Notes under the pieces: model-generated
Told to the model about the DNA's origin: nothing
The model's input: the letters and a program-made list of their open reading frames with translations, nothing else
The model's database searches: none
Made by a program: the position numbers and the translations under genes
Part shown: positions 1-9,499 of the stretch, in pieces
Numbering within the stretch: position 1 is the first letter of the stretch
Layout of the letters: each line of letters opens with the position of its first letter
NCBI RefSeq assembly: GCF_963259705.1
Contig: NC_081844.1
Coordinates: forward strand, 32,367,341-32,431,340
Direction: 5' to 3'
DNA length: 64,000 nt
Source: Myotis daubentonii
Taxonomy: Eukaryota > Chordata > Mammalia > Chiroptera > Vespertilionidae

Positions 1-244
1 CTCTGGGGTCCTGGAAGTAGTGACTAGAAAGACCAGATGTCATTGGACGGTCACAGAGAGAATGTTCCAGCCTGAGGGTACATCCCATGCCAAGGCCCTA
101 GGCAAGAATGGACTTGGCCCCTTTGGGGAGCACAAAGGCCAGAGTGAGTGCGGTGAAGCAGGAGCTGATGGCCTGGAGCCTTCACCTGGGGGCGGGGGGG
201 GGGGCATTCGGATTTTCCGTGAGGCCCGTGGGGAACCAATGGAA

Positions 245-680
245 CAACACCATCTGCTAGAACATTCTGCAACAATGGAAACATTCTCTGCGCTGTCCAA
301 TATGGTGTCTGTTAGACTCGCATGGCTACTGAGCACCTGAAATGCAGGTAGTTCAACTGAGGGCTGGATTTTACATTTCCTTTAATTTTTAAAAAAATAT
401 ATATTTTATTGATTTTTTACAGAGAGGAAGGGAGAGGGATAGAGAGTTAGAAACATTGATGAGAGAGAGACATCCATCAGCCGCCTCCTGCACACCTCCC
501 ACTGGGGATGTGCCCGCAACCAAGGTACATGCCCTTGACTGGAATCGAACCTGGGACCCTTCAGTCCGCAGGCCGACGCTCTATCCACTGAGCCAAACCG
601 GTCAGGGCCATTTCCTTTAATTTTAACGTAAACAGACACATGTGGCCAGCGGTTGCTGTGCTGGACATCGCAGCCATGGA
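245..680. mobile_element. Old hAT-Charlie-type DNA transposon relic (MER5/MER3-like), split by a SINE
   Basis: The stretch carries words typical of short mammalian hAT relics: a GCTGTCCAATA-like block near 291, GCTACTGAGCACCTGAAAT near 326, and a matching inverted block near 640-672. A VES SINE at 390-608 interrupts it. The subfamily name is uncertain. Nothing gene-like was seen in bases 1-244, which hold a G run near 191-206. Confidence 0.6.
390..608 (-). mobile_element. VES-type tRNA-derived SINE
   Basis: Read on the minus strand it has the full VES layout: a tRNA-like head with GGCTCAGTGGATAGAGCGTC and a GATTCCAGT B-box, the TGTGCAGGAGGCGGC middle, a CT-rich part and an A/T-rich AATAAAATATAT tail. 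The 16-bp duplication CATTTCCTTTAATTTT flanks it at 374-389 and 609-624. It landed inside an older hAT relic. Confidence 0.95.
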
Positions 681-921
681 TAAGTTTATGCAGGAGGCAG
701 GGATATGTGGCAGGCCCGGAGTGGGGTGAAGTGTGAGGGGGAGGAAGGCAGATGGGCGTGGTCCCTAGATCTGGTCAGGCAGTCCAATAGCTGATGTGAT
801 TGTCCCTGGTGTTTACAGTGACCGGACTGAGGCATGAGCCCCTGGTAGCACATCGAGGACGGGAGTGTGCAGCCACACATGGTTCGGCCCTGCGGTAACC
901 ATAGCAGCCCAGGCTGTCACC

Positions 922-1131
922 ATGGTGAAGCTGTTAGTGGTCAAAATTCTTTGCATGGTGGGCGTGTTCTTCTTTATGCTGCTGGGCTCCCTGCTGCCTG
1001 TGAAGATCATCGAGACAGACTTTGAGAAGGCCCACCGCTCGAAAAAGATCCTCTCGCTCTGCAACACCTTTGGAGGCGGGGTCTTTCTGGCCACCTGCTT
1101 CAATGCTTTGCTGCCTGCTGTGAGGGAAAAG
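922..1131 (+). CDS. SLC39A3: SLC39A3 (ZIP3) coding exon 1: zinc transporter, residues 1-70
   Basis: This exon encodes the first 70 residues of zinc transporter ZIP3, starting MVKLLVVKILCMVGVFFFML, which I recognise as nearly identical to mammalian ZIP3. ZIP proteins move zinc from outside the cell or from vesicles into the cytosol through eight membrane helices. This part covers helix I (about residues 3-24), the short DFEKAHRSKK loop and helix II. The start is ATG at 922 in a good context (CACCATGG). An in-frame upstream ATG at 865 is passed over because ZIP3 homology starts at 922. The exon probably begins at 819, after a TTTACAG acceptor, so 819-921 is 5' UTR. It ends in phase 0 at 1131 before GTAAGAGC. 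The first, non-coding exon should lie upstream, outside the window. Confidence 0.95.
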
Positions 1132-1436
1132 GTAAGAGCTCCCTGGATGGTCTCAGCCATAAAATGCCAAGGGTCTCTGATGCTTTTTTCAGCTCGGACC
1201 CTGAATTTGGTGGGGGCCTTTACACCCAAGGGTGATGGGAAGTAGAAAATGAATTTGCTGTGTGACCATGCATGGGTTGCTTTTCTTCTCTGAGCCTTCC
1301 CTGGCAAACAAGGGGTTTAAACTAGACCTGGGGCTCCCAACCGGTGGGCTCATTAGTTGTTACTTCACCAGACCTTCTATCCCTGGGAGCATACACTTTG
1401 TCCTGGAGTTGGCAGTTGTGGCCTCTCTTCAGCTCC

Positions 1437-1790
1437 TGTATTAGTCAGCTACTGCTGCAGAACAAATGATAACGGATGTGACATCTTAAAACAATGCACA
1501 TTTATTATCTCACAGTTTCTGTGGGTCAAGGGTGGGACACTGCTTAGCTGGGGCATCTGCTCCAGGTTCTCAGGAGACAACAATCGAGGTGTCTACTGGG
1601 TTGTGGTCTCATCTTAGGGTTCAACTAAGGATGGGTCAACTTCTAAGCTAATGTAGTTGGAAGGTGGGTTGTCAGACTCAGGGCCTAGTTTCTTCCTGAT
1701 GTCTGGCTGAGAGCTGCCCTCAGTCCCTTGTCCCATGGCCTCCCCAACATGGCTTCTTGCTTCATCCTCAAGTTGCAGCCTGTGCCTGGA
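1437..1790 (+). mobile_element. MaLR/ERV-L-type LTR relic
   Basis: It starts with the common mammalian LTR words TATTAGTCAGCTACTGCTGC and continues with TTAAAACAATGCACATTTAT and TCTCACAGTTTCTGTGGGTCA. The right end is eroded. At least four related copies occur in the window (17234, 39345, 51857, 55470). The exact subfamily was not assigned. Confidence 0.6.
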
Positions 1791-2354
1791 TTTCTGACCT
1801 TCAGATCTGTGAGATGATGCTTTTGTGTTACTTTATACTGCTAAACTTATGTTCCTTCATTACTCAGCACAGGATATTCATACAGTTGGCATAGATGAGG
1901 TTAAATCAGAGTCTCGTCTGACGGCTTCTGCACCCTCAGTACCACTTTCAGAATTGCCCCCATTTCTTGTGTTCCCACTGTGTCACCCCCCTTTCATCCT
2001 CCTACTTCACGTCTGGACTGCAGCAATGCCTTACTCTTCTCTATTCCCCTTCAGTGCACCTGGCCCTTCCAGGGTCCTCCCGACACCACTCCTGTGCTGC
2101 ATCCCTGCCACAGGCTTCCCGCGCCTCACCCAGCCATGCCTCCCAGCCCTCACCCAGTTGTGCCACAGGAAGGACAGTGCCACAAGCTGTGGCTTTTGTG
2201 TGTCTGTCTTGTCTTTTCCAATCCGTGTTTATCCCTCTGGGTGTAGTTTGTGTTTGTCATGAGCTGGTGTTTCCCCGAGTGAGGCACATGCAGGCTTCCA
2301 TGAGACATTTAGCAAATGAATGAAATGGCTTCTCTACAGAAATACAACCTTCTG

Positions 2355-2560
2355 CTGCAGCAGTGGTTCCCATCCAGGGGTGACTCTGCTCACAAGGAAT
2401 ATGGGGCCATGTCTAGGCACATCTATGGGTGTCATGACTGGAGGTACCCCTGGCTGCAAGTGAGTGGGCATCAAGGATGCTGCTTAACACCCCACAGTGC
2501 CCATGGTGACCCCCACAGAGAATGACCCTGCCCCATGTCAACACCTCCCCCAACAAGTTA
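2355..2560 (+). mobile_element. MER20-like hAT relic
   Basis: It begins CAGCAGTGGTTCCCATCCAG and runs through GGCACATCTATGGGTGTCAT, AAGGATGCTGCTTAACACCC and GAATGACCCTGCCCCATGTC. This is the order of a short non-autonomous hAT family that recurs throughout the window. The name MER20 is from memory. Confidence 0.65.
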
Positions 2561-2616
2561 TGACCAAAATGTCTCCAGACATTGTGCTTCTCAAGGGGTC
2601 GGCCCAGTTGAGAAGT

Positions 2617-2639
2617 CTGTGTGTGTGTGTGTGTGTGTG
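2617..2639. repeat. (TG)n microsatellite, about 11 units
   Basis: A pure alternating TG tract in the SLC39A3 intron, just after the MER20-like relic. Confidence 0.95.
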
Positions 2640-2929
2640 AAGGTGCATGTACAATCACAGGTTGTAATGAAGGTTGTGAGGGAAAGAAGAGATTGGGGCA
2701 GTAAGCAGAGATTGGGGTACCTGGTTTAGGTAGAGTACTTGGAAATTATATGTAAGCCAAGACCCAAAGCATGAGCATCCATTAGCTGTGAGTAAAACTG
2801 AAGGAGGAACATTTTGGACAGAACCGATGGCACAGCCCAAGGCTGGAAAGAGCTCAGTGTGTGCAAGCACCTTCCAAATCCAGGGAAAATTAACCCGTGC
2901 TTCGAGCAGCCCACAGCCCACTTGGCTGG

Positions 2930-3135
2930 ACAGCGTCCAAAACTGCATTGTCCAGTGTGGCAGCTGCTTGGCATGCCTGGCTAGTCAAGTTTCAGTGAAT
3001 TCCAGTGAAGTACAATTCAATATGTTAGTCCTCAGCTGTGCCAGCCATGTTTCAAGTCCTCACACATAGCTAGTGGCTCCCATATTAGCACAGATAGAAA
3101 GCATATCTAGAACATTCTATTGAACCGTGCTGACT
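2930..3135. mobile_element. Old hAT relic (MER5/MER3-like)
   Basis: Contains ATTGTCCAGTGTGGCAGCTG near the left end and TAGCTAGTGGCTCCCATATT plus TAGAACATTCTATTGAACCG at the right. These are the same words as the relic at 245-680, in diverged form. Confidence 0.5.
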
Positions 3136-3239
3136 CAAGGGATCTGCTGGGTGTCTGAATGTGCTGGCGAGCCTTTACCCAGGAGGTTGGAGTAATGGGA
3201 AGACCCTGGAAACAGAGTCCCACCTGGATTATATGGAAG

Positions 3240-3665
3240 CAAACCCCATGCAGGTATTGGGGCCAGAAAGGCTGGTTTATATCACAGTAGTGGAGGCCAG
3301 AAGTCCTAGATCAAGGTGTCGGCAGGGCTGGGTCCTTCTCAGCCCTCCCTTTCCTGCCTCTCTGTGGTCCTGGTGTCTCTTCCTCTTCTTGGAAGGACGC
3401 CAGTTCTATTGGAGTAGGGCCCACCCAACAGCCTCATTTTAACTGAATCACTTCTTTCAAGAGACTCTCTCCCAATATGGTTAGTTTTGAGGTACTAGGG
3501 GCTTAGAGGTTTGAATATATGAATTTTTATTTGGGGGGAGGACACAATTCAGCCCTTAGTACTTTACATATATCTACAAAGACCCATCTTCCAAATAAGG
3601 CCACATCCTGAGGTTCTGGGTAGATGTGTCTTTGGGGACCACAATTCGGCTCACTCCGGTGAGGC
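3240..3665 (-). mobile_element. MLT1-type (ERVL-MaLR) LTR relic
   Basis: Recognisable from AAGGTGTCGGCAGGGCTGGG, CTTCCTCTTCTTGGAAGGAC, GAGTAGGGCCCACCCAACAG, TCATTTTAACTGAATCACTT and GGACACAATTCAGCCCTTAG. In MLT1 these run antisense to the LTR, so the element lies on the minus strand. There is partial duplication or rearrangement near 3560-3660. Confidence 0.7.
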
Positions 3666-3881
3666 CTCATGACTCCGTTAATAATAGGGTTTTTGTTTAA
3701 TCCATCAAGGATGAGCCCACCACTCCCTCCCCCTTTACTTAACTTCTCATATGAATTGGGTATGTCTGTGCTTTACTAACTGAACAGTGATGTCAGATGA
3801 ACCCTGTTGCGTTGGGTCCCTGCCTCTGAACCTCTCTCACCTCTCTCTCCCTCCTTCCCTCTCTCACCTCCTCCGCTCCAG

Positions 3882-4616
3882 CTCCAGAAAGTTCTGAGTC
3901 TTGGGCACATCACCACGGACTACCCGCTGGCAGAGACCATTGTGATGTTAGGCTTCTTCATGACCGTCTTCCTGGAGCAGCTCATCCTGACCTTCCGCAA
4001 GGAGAAGCCGTCCTTCATCGACCTGGAGACCTTCAATGCTGGCTCAGACGCTGGCAGCGACTCAGAGTATGAGAGCCCCTTCATGGGGGCTGCGCGGGGC
4101 CACGCAATCTACATGGAGCCTCACACCCACAGCCACGGGCTGAATGTCCAAGAGCTGTCCCACTCCAGCCCCCTGCGCCTCCTCAGCCTGGTCTTCGCTC
4201 TGTCGGCTCATTCCATCTTTGAGGGCCTGGCCCTGGGCCTACTGGAAGAGGGGGAGAAGGTAGTAAGCCTGTTCGTGGGTGTGGCCATCCACGAGACACT
4301 GGTAGCTGTGGCCCTAGGCATCAACATGGCCCGGAGCTCCATGCCCCTGAGGGAAGCGGCCAAGCTGGCCATCACCGTGAGTGCCATGATCCCCCTGGGC
4401 ATCAGTGTTGGCCTGGGCATCGAGAGCGCCCAGGGCGTGCCCAGCAGTGTGGCCTCGGTGCTACTGCAGGGTCTGGTGGGTGGCACCTTTCTCTTTGTCA
4501 CCTTCTTTGAGATCCTGGGGAAGGAACTGGAGGAGAAGAATGACCGCCTGCTCAAAGTCCTCTTCCTGGTGCTGGGCTACACCGTGCTGGCCGGCATGGT
4601 CTTCCTCAAGTGGTGA
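3882..4616 (+). CDS. SLC39A3: SLC39A3 (ZIP3) coding exon 2: residues 71-314 and stop
   Basis: This exon completes ZIP3 at 314 aa, the length I recall for the human protein. It starts LQKVLSLGHI after the acceptor at 3880-3881; the open frame upstream of this is intron. It covers helix III (about 87-107), a cytosolic loop with SDAGSDSEYES (125-135) and a short His cluster (H151, H153, H155), then helices IV-VIII. The transport site motif is H180-S-I-F-E184-G in helix IV and H207-E208 in helix V, all present. Residue 191 is Leu (codon CTG) where I expect Gln in the GLQ end of the helix IV motif. The frame is intact to TGA at 4614-4616, ending VFLKW. Product: plasma-membrane and vesicle zinc importer. 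Confidence 0.97.
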   Translation, partial: LQKVLSLGHITTDYPLAETIVMLGFFMTVFLEQLILTFRKEKPSFIDLETFNAGSDAGSDSEYESPFMGAARGHAIYMEPHTHSHGLNVQELSHSSPLRLLSLVFALSAHSIFEGLALGLLEEGEKVVSLFVGVAIHETLVAVALGINMARSSMPLREAAKLAITVSAMIPLGISVGLGIESAQGVPSSVASVLLQGLVGGTFLFVTFFEILGKELEEKNDRLLKVLFLVLGYTVLAGMVFLKW

Positions 4617-7400
4617 ACGTCCCATTGCTGTCATTATCCATCTTGGTCACCCCATCCTGCTGGAGCTCTCCGGGAGCCCCCGGGTGGAAACAGGCTACAT
4701 TCCCCAGCTCCCTCTCCCCCAATTGGGGAGCTCAGGCCCCCCAACCACTGCCTGCTCACAGAGAGGCTACCCAAGACCAAGCTGCACCCTAGATTGTACA
4801 CCCCAAGCCTCAGGGCAACCCTATTGTAAAATACTTCTCTTAAAGGTATTTACCAAAGCTGTGTGGCCATGTCAACCTGGGCGTGGGATCTGGCAACTCA
4901 CACGGGAGGCAGGGCAGGGCATCCACATGGGTCAGGCCAGGATCCTTCCCACCCCACACACTCAAACTGCGGCCAGGACGGGAGCTGTTGGAGGCGCCAA
5001 GGCCTCTGTCCTCTGCCCCCAACTGGCTCTGTTGCTAACAGAGGAGGCCACCAGCATGGAGTGTCCATTCTGTGGTTAGATGGGGCAGCTCTGTGCCTCC
5101 TCCCACCCAAGGCTTTGCCACCACAGGGACAGGCAGGGTCCTGGGTGCCTCAGGACTACTGTCTCCACTGCCTTCTGGTGCGGGCCCCCTCCCCTCCCCG
5201 TGGGAAGGTTGCCCTCCAGGGAGTTGGGGCTGCCGGGCCAGGGTGAGTGTGTGGGTTCCCTGAAGGAACAGACCCATGGGCTGAGAGATGTACAAGCAGT
5301 GCCAGGAGGCAGCTTGGCTGTTGGTTCACAGTCCCAGGTGTGCCCAGGGTCTCTGGAGCAAGATGGACTCTGCAGGTTGTGGGGCAGGGGCCAAAGACTC
5401 GGTTCCCCTCACCAGACACAAACAGAGGAAGCCGGTCCCAGGTGGTGCAAGAGAGCAGAGACTAACTGCCGAGTGCCTGGCTGGTACAAACCCGGTGCTA
5501 TGGCAACTTCTCATTAGCCTCCTTGTTGTCCCGGCAACCTGGGGCGCGCCTGGGGAGTGGGGATGGGGTGAGCCTTTCCTGGGGGGTTTGCTTGGCCTGG
5601 CCTGGAGGTGTGGGAGGATGCTTGGGCCTGGTGACCTGGGCTAGGTCTCCTGCCCAGCCTCAGCTTCTCTCAGCTCTGTCCCGGGCTGTTAGGGCCTGCT
5701 GGTTACACCTTCCCGCTTCCTGACTCGGCTGGGAGACCCAGGGCCAAGGTGTGCGCATTTCTGAAATCTCACATTTCCTTCCTGTGCCCACCACTGCTAG
5801 GAAGAACTGCAGGAGGGCCATTTAAGTTCCCCGACAAGGACAGGGCCCTCTTCCCGTTGCCCTGGACTCAGTGAGGCCCTGGTCATCACACTCTCCAGGT
5901 TGGGAACTCCAGGAGCATACTGTTGCTTATGCAAAGATGGACGCCCCAGGGGCTGGCCTGCTGCTACCTGCTCAGCCCACTAGGCACAAGGTGCAAGAAG
6001 GCGCGACCTTCACAACAGCCCTGGCTGCCGCCTCTGTTATGAGAGCCTGGGAGAGCAGGGACGTGTGTTCCGGACCCTTCTCCCTCCCCCTCGCCCCACT
6101 TTTACTATATTGGCTCCTACCCTGGTGCTGTCAGCGTATTGGGCCCATTTCTAGGAACTTCTATCTGAAACTTACCAGGGGCCCCTCTCCTAACCCCACA
6201 TGGCCTGGTCCTGACCTCAGGCCAGGAAAATGGCCCTGTGGGTGTGGGAACATCATCCTAACCTGATGCTGTGGCCTCCACCTGCCCCACCTCACCCAGG
6301 AACTGGGAGGTTCCAGCTGGGTGGGTCACCACGGAGCCCCCAGATTCTGGAGTCTGCCTTCCGCCGCGGGGATGGGGCCGGGCAGGGGACAGGATAGAGG
6401 CATCAGGGCCTGACTTGGAGGTGTGGTGGGAGGATGCTCCCTAGTAGGGATGCTCAGGGGCCCCGTCCCCATGAATCCAGGGGGAACCCTACATGAGGGC
6501 AGGGGCCCACAGCTCCATGTCCCTTACCCCATCACCAAAAGTGCACACAGCAGGGTCCCTGCCCTCCTGCCAGCCATCAGCTAACTGGGGTGGCCCTGGA
6601 GACACCAAACAGCCTGTCCTCCAAGCAGCTCCCATGTCCCCAAGGGGAGCCTCCAAGACCATGTTTCCTTTATTCTGAGCCGGCTTCCAGACGAGCAGGC
6701 CCAGGAAGGGCATTGCCACACCAACAAGGAGGGAAAGTTCCAAGTGTCCTTGTGGCCCATCCTTCAGCTCGACATCACTGTGCCGGGCCCTGTCATCCTT
6801 GTCCCCCCAGCTTGCCTGTGCCTATGCTGCTGGGTCGTGGCTGCTCCCAGATGCCCCTCTCCCTAGGGTCCCACCAGTCCAAGCAAATGTGCTTCTAGGC
6901 CCCGTGGTGACACTGAGGCCCTGAGATGTTTGGGGAGCGGGATTGTAGGAAAGGACAGGGCCTGCCACACTAGCTCCTAAGGCTCCCCGTCCTGCCTGCA
7001 GTGGGCAAAGGAGCTGGGTCAGCCCTGGGATCCAATGCCAGGAGCTGCCAGGGGCCAACCAGCTGCAGGGGGATGGTGTCTCGGCCAGTTTGGGTCAGCT
7101 TTCCCCCCTGGCCAAGGATCAGAACGTCTCCACAGTGGGGTAGGATGAGTGGTCGGCCCATCTGGCAGAGGCTAAAGAAACCACTCATTCCCGAGGTCTG
7201 CCTGCCAATGGCGGCCAAATCCTTCCAGGGTCTTCTGAGGCCAGCTCAGCAGCTCCTCCCCCACCAGCTCTGACAAGGGAGCACTGCCATGTGGTGACAG
7301 GCGCTTTGGCTTGAATGAGACTGCAGGTCGGTTATCACCTGAGGCCCTGGACCAGCACTCACCGCAAAACTGGACATTGGCCACAAAAGGCTTCACCTCT
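4617..7400 (+). other. SLC39A3 3' UTR and downstream GC-rich stretch, no gene seen
   Basis: The 3' UTR starts at 4617. I see no clear AATAAA or ATTAAA in 4617-6000, so the end of the transcript cannot be placed. The remaining sequence to 7400 is GC-rich with no repeat I can name and no convincing ORF; the open frames here reflect high GC and the lack of stop codons. Confidence 0.5.
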
Positions 7401-7474
7401 GCAACTTTTGACATCAAGGAGACATCACATGGCCCTTCGCAGATTCCTCCTCAGCGATCTTGGTGAACTCTGGT

Positions 7475-7640
7475 TTTCAAACCAGGTGGTTCTGCCCCCA
7501 GGGACTCTGGGCCATGTCTGGGCACACTGGTCATCACAAAAGGACGCTGCTGGCATTGAGCAGGGGGGCAGGGATGCTGCTCCACACCCTGCAGTGCCCA
7601 GCACAGCCCGCCCCAGAGAGTGAACCAGCCAAGGCCCTCC
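7475..7640 (+). mobile_element. MER20-like hAT relic
   Basis: The order TTTCAAACCAGGTGGTTCTG, CCATGTCTGGGCACACTGGT, CAGGGATGCTGCTCCACACC and GCAGTGCCCAGCACAGCC matches the other copies of this family. Confidence 0.6.
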
Positions 7641-8529
7641 ACGGTCTGCCCCGCAGAGGGGCTCACAGCACAGGCGACAGCTGGATGGAGCCGACTGGCT
7701 TCCCCTGCTTGATCTGGAGACAAAAGAGAAGAAAATTAGAAGGCAGCATCTAGACCTCATGGATTAAATCAACCATAATCACAGTGTGTCGGGGCTTCTG
7801 TTGTCTGCTGTTTGTGTTCCTTGTGGAGGAGTTATTATCATGGGGCGTGGAAGGGAGAGCACCAGCTCGCGGGCCTGTCTGCATCGTTAGGGCCGCAGAA
7901 GCAGGCAACCAACGGGATGGTGTTTCCCAGCACACAATACCTTCACCGGCTCCGGCCAGCAATAGGGACCCTTGGCCCTACTGAGAAGAGAGGGGCATGC
8001 ACCCCACCCGCCCAGCCTGTGCCCTCTCTGAGCTGTCTGCCAGCTTCAAGACAGAGCCAGTGACCAGCCAGTCTGACCTTCCCAGAACCACCTGCGGGTG
8101 GGGAAGTGGCTGGGGTTCCCAAGGGCAGTGGGGAGCTGCTGGAGGGCGCGTGAGTGGTTCTGTGAAGACCCTAGAACTCTTCTCTGGGCTGTCGAGGTGC
8201 TTTGGCCAAATTGGATTGGAGCAGGGATACCCCTCTGTCCCTCCCACCCTCCAGGCCTCCACAACTGCCTGGGCGAGAACAGCTGACCTGGCAGGCCTTG
8301 GTGTTCCCGCTGAGGGCTGAAGTGATTGCTGCATGCCTAGCCTGGCAGGAGAGAACCGGGTGTGGCAGGTGGGCAGTTCAGAGCCCTTGACTTTGGGGTG
8401 CACGGAGACACTGCTGAGGTGCTGCATTTTAAGAAAAGTACACAGCCACCACGGTTGACAGGTCCTCTCCCTTGAGTGACCAGCTGAGCCCCTTGGGCCC
8501 AATAAGCTGGCTGCTGAGCAGGGCCTTCC

Positions 8530-8710
8530 CCTCAACACTGGGGTGCCAAGTCATTCTCTGTGGAGGGCTGTCTGAGCATGGGTATTGAGCAGCATCCCTG
8601 GACCCCACCCTCGTGGTGCCAGGAGCACTCCCAGTGTGACAATTACAGATGTCCCCAGATGGCCCAGTGTCCCCCGGGGACAGGCTTGCCCTGGGTGAGA
8701 TCCAGGGAAG
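8530..8710 (-). mobile_element. MER20-like hAT relic
   Basis: Reverse orientation: TATTGAGCAGCATCCCTGGA, GTGCCAGGAGCACTCCCAGT, ACAGATGTCCCCAGATGGCC and CAGTGTCCCCCGGGGACAGG. Confidence 0.65.
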
Positions 8711-9251
8711 ACAGCTCACATGCTAGGGAGGCAGGCATGCTAATCAACATGTGATCAGTATCGGGGAGCAATAAGAGCCGCAAAGACCAAAAAGCAAGGT
8801 GAAGGGAGGCGGGACAATTTTAGCAGCGTCAATTTTAGCAACCTGGTCAGGGAGGAAATCTGTGAGGGCGATGTGTGAGTCACAAGATGGGGGAAACTTT
8901 TCCAGCAGGGGAGTGGCATGTGCAAAGGCCCTGAGGTCTTCCTTCAGGGTACAGTCCTTTTTTTCTGATTGACTAAAGTAGCCCTGGCTCTTTGTAAAGA
9001 CTCAAGCTTTAAAGGGATTCATCCTGCTGGTGGTGAAGTCTTCAGTAACCCCACTCCTTGGAGGTAGTGATCACAGTTCGTGGCCTGAACCCAGGCTACC
9101 TCCAGGGGCCAGGCAGATGGCATCTTCCACCCTGGGTTGGGGTCCAGCTCCTGCAAATGCTGACCAGCAGAATTCAGGCTCGTGGGTGCCAGCCCATTCA
9201 TTTTTCCAAACTGGTTTTTGGCAACCTCCTTATTTTAAAATGTTGACACCA

Positions 9252-9485
9252 CCCTGGCCAGCTTGGCTCAGTGGATAGAGTGTCAGTCTGCGGACTGAAG
9301 GGTCCCAGGTTAGATTCCGGCCGAGGGCACATGCCTGGGTTGTGGGCTCGATCCCCAGTAGGGGGTGTGCAGGAGGCAGCCGATCAATGATTCTCTCGCA
9401 TCATTGATGTTTCTATCTCTCTTTCCTTCTCCCTTCCTTTCTGAAATCAATAAAAATATATTTAAAAAAATAAAAAAATAAAAAT
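9252..9485 (+). mobile_element. VES-type SINE
   Basis: Full length: a CCCTGGCCAGCTTGGCTCAG head, the TGTGCAGGAGGCAGCC middle, CT-rich part and AATAAAAATATAT tail with extra AATAAAA units. The 15-bp duplication AAAATGTTGACACCA sits at 9237-9251 and 9486-9500. Confidence 0.95.
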
Positions 9486-9499
9486 AAAATGTTGACACC

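Larger units (their letters stand above)
1132..3881 (+). other. SLC39A3: SLC39A3 intron (about 2.75 kb)
   Basis: The intron begins GTAAGAGC and ends in a pyrimidine-rich run of CTCTCTCC repeats and CTCCGCTCCAG at 3831-3881. It joins phase 0 to phase 0. It contains LTR relics, a MER20-like relic, a short TG repeat and another hAT relic, listed separately. No further exon was seen. Confidence 0.9.
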
